Shown here in pieces: positions 31,992 through 42,759 of a stretch of 64,000 bases of DNA. Numbering within the stretch: position 1 is the first letter of the stretch; the number at the start of each line of letters is the position of its first letter. The notes below the pieces were generated by a model. The model saw only the letters and a program-made list of their open reading frames with translations. It was not told where the DNA came from and searched no databases. Source of the stretch: Schizochytrium sp. TIO01. Its lineage: Eukaryota; Sar; Bigyra; Thraustochytrida; Thraustochytriidae. The stretch is taken from assembly GCA_004764695.1 (NCBI GenBank), contig SMSO01000007.1:1929270-1993269 (forward strand). The letters run 5' to 3'. The translations under genes were made by a program, and so were the position numbers.

Positions 31992-34900
31992 TTATTTTGA
32001 TGAGTGTTGAACTTCAGTGACGAAACCCTTATCGTGCTCTTCACTTTGGTGTGAGGATAGTGTTTGCTCTGTCATCATTGTCTCCGCATCTGCTATAGTT
32101 CCTTTTTCACTCTCGTATTGACCAGCCTCCTCATTGTATTGGCTTGTGGCAATTGGGATTGAATCTGTGGATGCTGTTGCTTGCATCATATCAGCTAACT
32201 TAGCACGGTAAATATAACCTCGCATAGCTGACTGTAACAACATAATGGCGTTGACTTGCGCAGCATTGTAGAGGATGTGCTCGCGTGAAGTACCCATCTT
32301 ACGCAGGAGCTTAGCTTGGTTGTCTTCTTTTTTGCCCAAAAGTTTCTGGACAAGCTGATTATCCTCAGGAATAAGTACTTCAGGCATCGCCTTGCTTGTT
32401 AACTCCGTCAGCACATCACTAAACGATACTCTTCCATGAATTGTGGGTATGTCAAGGCTGCGAATAAGAGCATTCGCAAGTTTTCGAGTTGAAAGTCCAT
32501 TCGCAATCGTTCTTGGTGTTCCAAAAACACCCAACGGGTAAGGTACCCTGGATACCAGTCTAACAAGAATATCCTCCTTGATAAACATAGTACCTTTGGG
32601 ATCCAGCTTTGCCCACTCCTCTTTAAAGGCATCAATGTGTTCTTCTCGAACTGTACTTGCAAGAGCTGCACCTTGGTCTGCAAACTGATCTAAAATAATA
32701 GCTGTGATCATCGACAGAAGAGTGTAAGAAGAAAAGATGAAGAAGCTACAGAAGTATAATGGCGCAAATTGCGGATATCCGCAATTTCCATATTCATTCG
32801 AGCAGTAAGGCTCTTGAATCATGCAGTCGTGCATGATACCATTGTAAGACTCGCCAGTGCTGCATCGGAAGAGTGTGACAACTGAAATCCAAAAGCCGTC
32901 GAAATTGGCATCCTCATTCAAAAAGTCTCCATATTTAATTTTGGAAAACAAATTCATTCCAAGGATCGCGTAAATCAGAATGAGTAAAAGGAAGATACCA
33001 GCAACGTTGATTATTGCTGGAACAGAAAACACTAATGTCCGGAAGATTGTTAGAAGCCCGGGACTTGTGCGAACAAGTCGAAAGATTCGAGCCACGCGGA
33101 AAATACGGAGTAGAGACGCAATAGGCCCGAGACTCCCCAAAAGACCAAGGTAGCCGAAAAACACAAGAGAAATATCAAAGCAATTCCAAGCTGTTTTGAA
33201 GTAGTCCAAGCGCAGGGCAAACAACTTCACGATCGCCTCTAAGCTAAAAACAGCAAGGAATAGAAGATTGAGAGAGTCGAGCGCTTTTGTCATGGACGTC
33301 GATACGCCTTCGCTATGCATCATCATCACAATTGTATTGAGAAGAATAACGCCCATAATTGCAAATTCAAACCTTTTTGAGTTCACAACAATTTGCCATA
33401 CTTTCGATCTCCACTTCCCTGTGGGTGGGTTCGAGCGTTTAATTGGTTTTTCTTGCATTGTTTTTCGAATTGTTGCCAGCCAGAGCTTCTGCTCTTCAGT
33501 AAGAAGGCCACTACCATTTTGTTTGTCTTTCATGTCATTGAAGTTATCGATGATCACACCGACAAACACGTTAATCATTAGAAATGAGCATACAAGGATA
33601 ACCAAGATGAACCAGATTGCAACAGACTGATGCTGACGATGAGGCCAAATCAGCATGGGCTCATCAGAGCCCTCAATGTCCATAGTCGAGTACATAATGT
33701 CGGGCCACATTTCGCCGCTAACAACTTCAAATACAAGCAGGAGAGCTTGTCCAATGTTATCATAGTTGTACGTATTTGCGTAACCCCAGTTAGGACCCCA
33801 AACACGAGGAAAGCCAGTTCCATTCATGCATGTAGAACATCCAAAAGTACCATTCTGCAAACAATCTTCGACTAGCGTCGGGGTTGGCAGCACGCTACAA
33901 TCATCAAAAGTAGGAATCCACGTGAGTGGAGTGAAACCATCAGGTGGGTCCATGGAGTCGTACCCTAGGCAATCAAACCTTGTTGCGCCAGAAATCTGTA
34001 AGCTAGGATCATTGCAGCCATTCAGCCCCCCTGAGAAGTTTTGTACTCCAATGATGGCGAAGATGAACATGAAAAGGAAAACAACCACTGAGACATTGGC
34101 GATAGCAGGGATTGCTGCAATGATGGCGTTTACTACAAGCCGCATGCCTGGGCTTCTGCTGATTACACGCAAAGGTCGAAGTGCCCTCAATGAGCGCAAT
34201 GATTTAAGGGCCTTCAAGGCACCATCTGAACCAAGGACGAGAGAGGTCGTGGAGATACCAACAATGATAAAGTCAAGGATATTCCATCCGCTACGAAGGT
34301 AGGAATGCTGGTGAAGCACAATACCTAATGCAAACATCTTCAGTAACATTTCGGAGATGAAGAGGATGTTCAGAATGATATCACTGTAGCGAAGAAATAG
34401 ATAAAACGTTTTACACGTTGTGTCTTTGCATGTCGACACGTAGGGTTCCTCAATTGCGAGAAGTACAGTAGATACTGTAATCAGGCACAAAATGAAATTG
34501 TCAAAACGGCCACTATTGATTAACCGAAAGACCTTTTGGCGAAGATTCATTTCTGGAGGGAATAAGAAAAGGGCCCACGCAGTAGGGTGCATAGTAAGTT
34601 TGTTTGGGTTCAACATAATAACTCCATCTTCACCCTCTCCAAGCTCACTACCTGCAGTGTTTTGGGTCGTAAATGACCTACGAAATGTTTGTGAGGTTAA
34701 GCGGCGTGGTTGATCCACGTCCTCCTTGTCAGCATCAAGAGGCATAGGTGCAACCGAAGCTCCAGATAGCCGGGCTTCTAGGCGTCTCTTTGACTCTTCT
34801 CGAAGAGCCTCTTTAATCTCTTCGAGTTCTTCAACCTTATCATCGGCTTCAAATCGAGCTAAAAGGATGGCAAGGAATAAGTTCAACACCATGTAAGCAC

Positions 34901-37346
34901 CAATCATATTAAGAGAGACAAAGTAAACCCAAGCAATTTCCCCGTTCACACGCTTTCCAATATACAATAGCTCATTCCAGTTCTCTCCAGTAAGCACCTG
35001 AAAGACAGTCACGAACCCCCACCAAAAGGAGTCGAAATTAGGGCGTGGGGTATCAGCAATGCAGGCATCGTAATCAGATGGATCGTCGCAGAAGAAATTA
35101 GCAGTCCAGCGCCCCCCAAAAAGCTGCATTCCTAGCAATGTGAAAATAAACATAATAATCACAAGGAGGATTGCTGCGTTCGTTACATCCATGATCGAAA
35201 GCAAAATTGTATGAAGCAGCTTCCGCAGATTTTTCCAGGATCGAGCAAGCTTAAAAATTCGCATTAGTCGAAACGTACGCAGGGCTCCTAAACCAGACTT
35301 CCCACCGCCCTCTGAGTCTATAATGAGCTCCACCAAGGAGATTGTGACGATAACGAAATCAAAGAGATTGAAGAAATCCTTGGCGTACTGTCTTGGACCA
35401 AGACCAATAACTTTTAGGACCAACTCGACAGTGAATGCTACTGTAAATACAAGATTTGCCGAATTTAGGAAAGATCTCTCGCTTGTACTCATGTTGTAGT
35501 GCTCCATACCTAGCGTGATAGTGTTGAGAACGATCAAAAGGGTAATCAGTGCCGTAAATGCATCAGAGTTGACTAACTGAAACAACTTTTGAATTGGTCG
35601 CGGGCCATATGGCTCTAAAAGTGCACCATCAGCGATAGCACTTGCAACGCTAGCCTGCCTATCAAAATCAGTACTCCTTCTTCTACCATGCTCATCTTTG
35701 CGAATACTCAGGCGGGACATATTGCTCCCTATGGATCCTGTAGCACTGGCAGACTGCTTGAGAGTTTCATCTGGAGCAGAGTCTTGGTTATTGATTTCCA
35801 CCTCTTCAGCACTTCTGCGCTCAGCTTCTTGTCTTGCATCTTCCGCTTCAGCTTCTGCCTCGTGCGCTTTCATTTCCTCAACTGCTCGAGCATTTTCGTA
35901 TGACTCGTTGATGACAGCAAGCGTGAGCTCGAGCATAAAAAATGAGCACATCCAAATCATAATGAAAAAGTACATGAAAATAACAAAGGAGTGGCCAAAA
36001 GAAGCGTCAAGACCGTACATTACATCTGTCCAGCCTTCTAGCGTAATGGAAGTTAGAATTGTTAGCCATGCATAACCGATAGAGTCAAAGGTTGCGTAAC
36101 CGTCCCCAAGTTGATTCTCATTTGTGTTAAGACAGAATGATGTGAGGTTGACTACAATAGCTGATGTTGGATAGTATTGCCGGAACTGCATCGCTGATGC
36201 ATTCGCATCATACTGATATGTTATAGAGTCTGCAGTGGGTAAATCGATCAGCATCTCTGATGGTAAACTCACTATGTCCTCCACCACGGATTCAGGTGCA
36301 GATGGATCATAGTACGGATTTGTTACAACGACAGGATCCCGATCAAAACATTGTATGCCTGCTAGTGTAAGACAATCATCACCTGTGCGTGTCCAGAGTG
36401 AAAACGGGAAGATTTTCTCTGCAGCGCTCACGGAAGACTCACATGGTAAAGGGCAAGGTGCCGAGTCAGCCTCCACCATAGTCATTGTAGAAAAGTTTAA
36501 TGAGCTTCCTTGTAGTGTAGGGTCTACATAATAGCAGCGGCCGGTAAGAGTACCCGAAAACAGCTGAAGCCCAACGATGCCGAACACAGTGAATAGAAAC
36601 GCACAGAGAAGCGAGACGTGCACCATTGAGCGAATAGACGAAATCAATGCACTAACAATAGGTCGCATTCCTGGAATGCTTGATAATGTGCGAAGGGGGC
36701 GTAAGACACGAAAGGTTCTTAGCGATGACAAATTCGCAATGCCTGGAACGTAAGAGAGCCAACCAACAAACACAACAACAAAGTCGAGAAGGTTCCAGCC
36801 GTCACGTAGATAAGTTCCTTTGGAAGTAATAAAACCCATCGCAACAATCTTGATGCTCATTTCAGCAGTGAAAAGAACGTTAAAAATTACCTCCGCATAT
36901 TCATTTGCGATAGTCATTCTTGGTGATGCACATTTATTGTATGTATCATTTACTAGCTGGCTTTTCTCAATGCAGCATCTGGTATCCTCATACCCTGCAA
37001 CAACATTGTCATCCGCATCAACATACTCATTATACATGTTGCATTTGCGAGTAAAATTTGTCACATCAACCTTAATGACAGCATCATTCAGAATTTCAGC
37101 TTCTGTGCAACAATCAGCAAAAGGCTGTGTTAATGCTAGAAAACAACAATTCGCCAAAATGAGTCCGAGAACAATTGTGCGAAATACTTTGTGATGGATA
37201 ATCTTGATACAAATACGTCGGATAATGTTGTGACGGGAGAAAATACCCAGAGCACGGGAGCTGCCAAATTGTGTGATTTGCTTTACATCTGAACTGAGGA
37301 ATGATGCTCCGGACTCGTTTGTCCCTCTTCGGTCAAGTTCTGACAT
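31992..37346 (-). CDS. Four-domain voltage-gated cation channel, EEEE filter
   Basis: From the ATG at 37346 the protein has 1784 residues in four repeats of six transmembrane helices, the pore-subunit plan of Cav/Nav channels. The S4 voltage sensors are SSLRTFRVLRPLRTL (about 207-221), GALRTFRLMRIFKLAR, ALKSLRSLRALRPLR and SLLRIFRVARIFRLVR. The selectivity residues are all glutamate: TLEGW (E437), TGENW (E788), SGEMW (E1212) and TGESY (E1499), which is the calcium-type EEEE ring. The last repeat lacks the tryptophan that normally follows (GEAW). The S5-P loop of repeat I is long, about 150 residues, with many cysteines. There is no IFM inactivation gate. The C-terminus has a Cav-like HIDAFKEEWAKLDPKG segment and an IQ motif (LLQSAMRGYIYRAKL, about 1703-1717) for calmodulin. 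The frame stays open 117 codons upstream without an ATG, so an upstream exon could extend the N-terminus. Confidence 0.94.
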   Translation of the reverse strand: MSELDRRGTNESGASFLSSDVKQITQFGSSRALGIFSRHNIIRRICIKIIHHKVFRTIVLGLILANCCFLALTQPFADCCTEAEILNDAVIKVDVTNFTRKCNMYNEYVDADDNVVAGYEDTRCCIEKSQLVNDTYNKCASPRMTIANEYAEVIFNVLFTAEMSIKIVAMGFITSKGTYLRDGWNLLDFVVVFVGWLSYVPGIANLSSLRTFRVLRPLRTLSSIPGMRPIVSALISSIRSMVHVSLLCAFLFTVFGIVGLQLFSGTLTGRCYYVDPTLQGSSLNFSTMTMVEADSAPCPLPCESSVSAAEKIFPFSLWTRTGDDCLTLAGIQCFDRDPVVVTNPYYDPSAPESVVEDIVSLPSEMLIDLPTADSITYQYDANASAMQFRQYYPTSAIVVNLTSFCLNTNENQLGDGYATFDSIGYAWLTILTSITLEGWTDVMYGLDASFGHSFVIFMYFFIMIWMCSFFMLELTLAVINESYENARAVEEMKAHEAEAEAEDARQEAERRSAEEVEINNQDSAPDETLKQSASATGSIGSNMSRLSIRKDEHGRRRSTDFDRQASVASAIADGALLEPYGPRPIQKLFQLVNSDAFTALITLLIVLNTITLGMEHYNMSTSERSFLNSANLVFTVAFTVELVLKVIGLGPRQYAKDFFNLFDFVIVTISLVELIIDSEGGGKSGLGALRTFRLMRIFKLARSWKNLRKLLHTILLSIMDVTNAAILLVIIMFIFTLLGMQLFGGRWTANFFCDDPSDYDACIADTPRPNFDSFWWGFVTVFQVLTGENWNELLYIGKRVNGEIAWVYFVSLNMIGAYMVLNLFLAILLARFEADDKVEELEEIKEALREESKRRLEARLSGASVAPMPLDADKEDVDQPRRLTSQTFRRSFTTQNTAGSELGEGEDGVIMLNPNKLTMHPTAWALFLFPPEMNLRQKVFRLINSGRFDNFILCLITVSTVLLAIEEPYVSTCKDTTCKTFYLFLRYSDIILNILFISEMLLKMFALGIVLHQHSYLRSGWNILDFIIVGISTTSLVLGSDGALKALKSLRSLRALRPLRVISRSPGMRLVVNAIIAAIPAIANVSVVVFLFMFIFAIIGVQNFSGGLNGCNDPSLQISGATRFDCLGYDSMDPPDGFTPLTWIPTFDDCSVLPTPTLVEDCLQNGTFGCSTCMNGTGFPRVWGPNWGYANTYNYDNIGQALLLVFEVVSGEMWPDIMYSTMDIEGSDEPMLIWPHRQHQSVAIWFILVILVCSFLMINVFVGVIIDNFNDMKDKQNGSGLLTEEQKLWLATIRKTMQEKPIKRSNPPTGKWRSKVWQIVVNSKRFEFAIMGVILLNTIVMMMHSEGVSTSMTKALDSLNLLFLAVFSLEAIVKLFALRLDYFKTAWNCFDISLVFFGYLGLLGSLGPIASLLRIFRVARIFRLVRTSPGLLTIFRTLVFSVPAIINVAGIFLLLILIYAILGMNLFSKIKYGDFLNEDANFDGFWISVVTLFRCSTGESYNGIMHDCMIQEPYCSNEYGNCGYPQFAPLYFCSFFIFSSYTLLSMITAIILDQFADQGAALASTVREEHIDAFKEEWAKLDPKGTMFIKEDILVRLVSRVPYPLGVFGTPRTIANGLSTRKLANALIRSLDIPTIHGRVSFSDVLTELTSKAMPEVLIPEDNQLVQKLLGKKEDNQAKLLRKMGTSREHILYNAAQVNAIMLLQSAMRGYIYRAKLADMMQATASTDSIPIATSQYNEEAGQYESEKGTIADAETMMTEQTLSSHQSEEHDKGFVTEVQHSSK

Positions 37347-39406
37347 GGTCTTAGCTTTTGTTATGCTTCCCCAAGCTACCTTGAGCGCACCCTGATCTGT
37401 CAAACACGGAGATGTATACGAGGTGTGCAAAGGCAGCACAACCGGTTTGAGTTCACTGTTCTTATGAGCAGAGGTATGCTGGTTCAAATCCACAGGCTGT
37501 TGAGCACTATTGTGCCTATGGGGCGACGAAAAGAAGATGTTGCCCACGCGTTGAGACAGTGAGGCCACCACTTCTGTCTCGCCAGCTCCGGCCTTGGCCG
37601 ACGCCAACGATGATACGAAGGTGGCCCACAAAGTGCACTGGTCAGTAGCAACGTTGTAATTCGCGTGACCTAGGTTAGACGCCCATGCACGAGGCAAGGC
37701 GTTGATCCGAGGTGTCTCGGAAAGCAGAAATGAGTATACTTAAATGTAGAAGTAGCCTATCACCAGTGGGTATTCACGATAGAGACTCTCTGCTAGGTTG
37801 CGATACCAATTGCAACACGAAGATGGTGCACGCTGTCTCTGCGCTAGCCTCGTTTGGCGTCTCCACGGGAGAGGTTTTCCTTTAACGCCACCTGCTCGTC
37901 GCGTCGCTATCAAGCGAGCACGCGACGAGTGGAACCAGGAGTTATGGCGACGTCAGCCTTCCGTCGGGCTGTTAATATATGCGTGTTTTGCAGACAGATA
38001 AACTAGCGGGTCTTGCTCTCAGCGGAAACTTGCTTGCTATGTTCCTAGTATTATGTTGAAGCGGCTAGTTTTCGCTTAAGACCCAGTAATCACAGTCACT
38101 TAATAGTCTTTTTGATGTAGATACAACACCCATAACAAACATATGTTCACTGAGTCAAAAACACTGCTATACAGGAACGCCTGTATGCTAGCATTTAGCT
38201 CCCTTGATTTTCTTGCTACCACTGTCTTTGGCTCGTTTGGTTCCCTTATCGCGATGCAACCCGGCCAACGGTACTTTGTTAAAAAAAAGGCCTATTTCTT
38301 GTTCGCCTCTTCATAGTTTTGACTATGTGAAAGTATAGGGACATACCACATATGTACCTATCGTAACGTACTTTTTGTTTATTACAAGTTGTTCCACTGA
38401 AAGTTTGAAAAGGTTCATGAACAGCATAGAATTATAGAAGGAGACTAGCGTGCGGTTACGCTAAAACTGAGTAGAAGTTGCTACTTTTGGCTACTGACCG
38501 ACACGCAATATCTTCTGTTAGTGCTTATCGACCTGAAAGACCTGAAGCCAGGAACATCTGTCTTTGTGGTGATGGATAATAATACTGCAGGCCTGTGATA
38601 TTATATCCTTAGCAAAACGTATTGGACCTTTCCGTAAAAGCATAAACAAAGAAGAATATCCTTGACTAGTGGGGGAGCTTACTTGTGATTCCTGAGTATG
38701 GAAAGTGAATACCCGTCACTCTACGCTTTCATTGTGGAAGCTGGAAGCTGGAAGCTGGAAGCCACAACCGGTATAGTCAGCAATAGAGAGTTCTGCGCGC
38801 GCGGCTTTGAGTGGAATGCATTAAATCCGATCCAGCTTTCGAGAGACATGACATGAATTAAATACGGAGTTAAGGAGAAAGATCTTCTTGTGATAAGCAG
38901 CGTGTTCAGAAGTGAATATATTCAGATGTACGATAGGGTCAATATATTTAAAAGGAAGTTTGCGTAAAATGAGTTTTATTACTGTCAAAAGAGAAATACT
39001 AGATCATAAACTCCTAATCTCTTTTGCATATCAAAGACGATGATAAACACTCTTGCCAGTTAGAGACTATGTGCACGAGATGTTGCTTGGGTTTTAAAAC
39101 TCTTAAACCAGATACCCCCCTAAAGTGACCGCTCTATCCAAACATTCAGGGATTGCACAGAAACGAGACTCAAGAAAATACTTTATGAGAAGCCAAATCC
39201 CCTAAATAAATTGAACGGGGAACCTCTAAATACAATGCATTTTTTAGCGAGGAGATGGATAGCATTACAATGGAAGGAGGGAGTCCAGGCGCAATGCAAT
39301 TTTAGTGAGATTATTGGCGTGTGCCAACAAGAAGGAAAAACAAAACGCAGAATTCGAAAGGACTAAATGATGATGCTGACTTAGTAGGGGCTGGTGGAGT
39401 GGTATT
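37347..39406. other. Intergenic, no gene seen
   Basis: About 2 kb upstream of the channel and downstream of the MFS gene. The first 350 bases are an open extension of the channel frame. A short AGCTGGA repeat is at 38738-38762. No other coding-like frame or RNA gene was recognised. Confidence 0.5.
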
Positions 39407-40924
39407 TCAGTTCGCCGAGGGGGCAACTGATACGCTATCAATACGTGAGCGAAACATAAGGAGAAAAGCAAATACTGATATGGCGATAAATTGCACGATG
39501 GCAGTTGCTAAAAAACTTGCGCCGTAGCCGTACTTATCACAAAGGTAACCTCCGAGTACAGCGCTTCCACTCCAAGAAAACTGTGTAACAGAATCCATTG
39601 AGTTCCACCAAGCACGCTGAGACTTATCCACGAAATCGATAAGAATCGACTTACGAATGGGTGCGCAGCAATTCATCAGGGCAGTACGCAAAATGAAAAT
39701 GGGAACAATGATCTTGGGCTCTTTCCACATCGCCTTATCGTTGGTTTGGCCCATTTGATACATAGCCACCAGGAGAATGATTCCTGAGATACTGAATATG
39801 ATGGGCACACGCACCCGACCAAGGACTTTCGTGAGTCGAGTTGCAATGATTGAGCAAACGACAATTGCAAGTGGGGAGATCACATAAATGAAGTTGACTT
39901 GGCCCGGAGACATGCCTGTCTCCTCCTTAAAAAAGAGAGGAAAGAACTTAATAGTCATGCCAGACGCAAGCCCAAAGCAAATGTCACAAGCAAGGGTGAT
40001 ACGAGGAATCCAATACTTTGCACCACGAAGACTCTGTCGAGCAGCGCTAGTGGTTGTTGCATCACCGGCACCGCCATTGAGGGGCTGGCTTTCTAAAGGC
40101 TCGTCTCCATCTGAGAGTGCATGGTATTGGTCATCTCCTTCTTCCTGCAAAGCTTGCTGTTGGCGATCTTGGTGTTGCTCTGCTTCGATCTCCGCAGTTG
40201 GGACCGCCGAGTAGGCTTCCGGAAAGGGCCCCGGGGATTGAGGGACTGCCTCGCTTTCATGGCCTAACGCATCCTTGTCGCGCAAAAATGTGAGTGCAAG
40301 AGAAGGAATGAGCGTGAGACCGACACCTATGAAGAAGACAGTGCGCAGCTGAGGCCTTGTCCAGGTATCACCAATAAGAACAAAGAGAATAGCTGAAAGG
40401 CATGGGCCAGTCGCGCTAAAGAAGACGCGGAAGATGAATTTAGTGGTCGTGACGACCGGTCTTTCCTCCATATGAAGTGAATCATGGAACAGAGCCTCAA
40501 GTGACCCACTGCTTGTGCCATCAAAGAAGCCGAACATACTTAACGATAGACACATCAGTGCGAACTCAACGGTGCCATTGGACGTTTCGTTGTCATGTGC
40601 AGCTCCAATGAACAGCGTGATCAAGAACACGCAGACTGCAAGCACACCAACACCACTGGCCATTCGAAGCACAAATTGACGGCCGTATTTGTCGCCCATG
40701 TAGCCGCTCGGCAGTGCTGTAAGGGCCTGAACGGTGCCTTGCAGGCCTTCTGCAATGCCCACAAGGGTATTTTTACCAGGTGGAATTGTCTTTAGATACC
40801 CACTAAGCACAGAAGTTCCCCAGAGGCCCATCGCAAACGAATAAGCCGCTGTGTAGAATAAAGCTACGCGAACATTGCGATTGTCCCACGCTTTAAGACC
40901 TCTCACTTCGCGGAAGAAACCCAT
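39407..40924 (-). CDS. Major facilitator superfamily transporter
   Basis: The first ATG (40924) gives 505 residues (MGFFREVRGLKAWDN) with about 12 hydrophobic helices in two groups of six. The first half carries the MFS motif A-like GYMGDKYGRQFVLR after TM2; the second half has a matching GYLCDKYGYGAS. A charged cytosolic loop of about 100 residues (HESEAVPQSP and following, rich in Gln/Glu) separates the halves. A frame upstream of this ATG is open only a few codons and starts at GTG, so the ATG is preferred. The substrate cannot be inferred: sugar, drug or organic-ion transport are all possible, and no substrate-diagnostic motif is visible. It is in the plasma or an internal membrane. The stop is TGA at 39407-39409. 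Confidence 0.9.
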   Translation of the reverse strand: MGFFREVRGLKAWDNRNVRVALFYTAAYSFAMGLWGTSVLSGYLKTIPPGKNTLVGIAEGLQGTVQALTALPSGYMGDKYGRQFVLRMASGVGVLAVCVFLITLFIGAAHDNETSNGTVEFALMCLSLSMFGFFDGTSSGSLEALFHDSLHMEERPVVTTTKFIFRVFFSATGPCLSAILFVLIGDTWTRPQLRTVFFIGVGLTLIPSLALTFLRDKDALGHESEAVPQSPGPFPEAYSAVPTAEIEAEQHQDRQQQALQEEGDDQYHALSDGDEPLESQPLNGGAGDATTTSAARQSLRGAKYWIPRITLACDICFGLASGMTIKFFPLFFKEETGMSPGQVNFIYVISPLAIVVCSIIATRLTKVLGRVRVPIIFSISGIILLVAMYQMGQTNDKAMWKEPKIIVPIFILRTALMNCCAPIRKSILIDFVDKSQRAWWNSMDSVTQFSWSGSAVLGGYLCDKYGYGASFLATAIVQFIAISVFAFLLMFRSRIDSVSVAPSAN

Positions 40925-42759
40925 AATATCCACAACACTATACTGCACAAAGTCTAAAATGTACTACGTGTACCGCAGAATCTCAACTCACTTTATCAAA
41001 GCGTGTTCAGGCCAAGGTGGTTTTCCTACAGAAGTCCTTGTGTTCTTTTCTTTTTGCTCCCTCGTCTATAGAGCTCAAAAGCTCATGCCAAGATGTTTGC
41101 AATTCGGTAGCAGTTGATGACTTAAAAGGAGTGTGAACGCCTCGCTCTAAGATGCCTAGCTTCCTGCAGACTGAGTAAGGGTCCTTGAGTCTTCACCGAT
41201 GGCACTCACTGGACGTTAACACGGCCGCGTGATCCAAAGCCAGCCCGCGAATTAGGTTTGCGACGCCTAGGAATCATATGCTTCTGATCATCTCTCGCAC
41301 ACGATTTATAGTGGTTCATTAGGTGTTCCTTAAGTCATTCATTATTCCTTCATTTATTACTGATTCAGTTATTTCATCACATTCCACGCTCTTTCTTGCA
41401 CACGATTCTGAATAAAGTGGTTCACGAATCCATCATGACTCATGCTTTCAGAATAGTCAAGACTCACTCGCAGAACTGGCTGATCTTTCCTCGAAGTTGC
41501 CAACAAGCAGCTTGAGCAACGTACAATGTGGGCAATATTATTCTGCTACTTCAAGTTCTCTGGTCGCTGGGCTCTTTTTCTCTCTGCCAAGTCGCGACCA
41601 TCGCTCATGAGCGCTAGGTCTTGGTTATTCTTCCAAACTGGCCAAACGAGACACCTTGCTTTCGATACGGGGACCATGCTAGATTATGCAATGCTCGCGC
41701 ACGTTTATTGGCACTGTCGTCCACTGGATTTGCGCGCGCCTGCTCTCATGGTATCGCAGGTATCTCAATAGCAACACTCATCAACTTGAACTTTTTTTCA
41801 TCGCCTTCTTTACTAAAGTTTATTCTGTTCTGTAGAAGCAAAATAAAATTGCTCTTCCGGATACTCGCAAAGGTCGTGGAGCAGATGTTAGGCTCGGTGC
41901 TACCACAAACGAGTGTTAATACCTTAACTCTATTTTATTAAGTTGTTTTGTGATACGCTACTTCCATTGGTCGCGGATAGGTATTATGTATTTTTGTTTG
42001 CTTATTTTCGTTCATAGGCTATTATTCTATTAGGTAATAGATAGTGTCTATATAGGTGCTGAAAGCAAACAAGAAAGAGACTGGTGCACAAATAAACCAT
42101 GAAACTTAACAAGAACATCTCGCCTCCCTGCGTCGATATCTTCTTTGGACTTTCGTTTTTTTCTATCACATTGTGAGGTTCCAATGCTTTGAATCACAAA
42201 TTGTCTATTTTAGGATGGTCCTGAGCGATGACGATAGGTAGGTATACAAATAAATGTTATTATAGATGATTTAATAGCCCTGTCGTACCTAGCACCACCC
42301 ACAAATACATCCACTACTAAAACACACGTGAACCCCGACACTGCGCATATTTCATCGGATTGCATTTCCTTGCCCTGTGTTTCGGCAATGCAAGTCAAAT
42401 CTTCTACACCGCTACGATATCTCCACCACAAGACAAGATACATAATCTATATCCAGAAAGAGAAATGTAACATTAGATTTTCCAGTCCAGAAAATTTCAT
42501 AAACTGGAACGCAACGTCAAGAACAATGAAGAAAAGTCAACAAGGATTGTCAAATTAATCATGACAAGCGGCGAAATTTGATTTTTCTGAGCGAAGAGTT
42601 TCGACGGTATTTTGGGTTTTCGAATGTTTTGCATTGTTATGAATGCCATAACTTCATTTTCTAAAATAAATATATAGCTATTAGGTAGTACGTAGGTTTT
42701 AGGTAGTATCATGATCTGATCAGCAGCAGTAGCAGCAAAGCTTCATCCTGGCGCCAGCC
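40925..42759. other. Divergent intergenic region, MFS and acetyltransferase
   Basis: A 1.8 kb AT-rich region that separates head-to-head genes and probably holds both promoters. Short frames such as 41526-41771 have no domain support. No RNA gene or long repeat was found. Confidence 0.5.
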
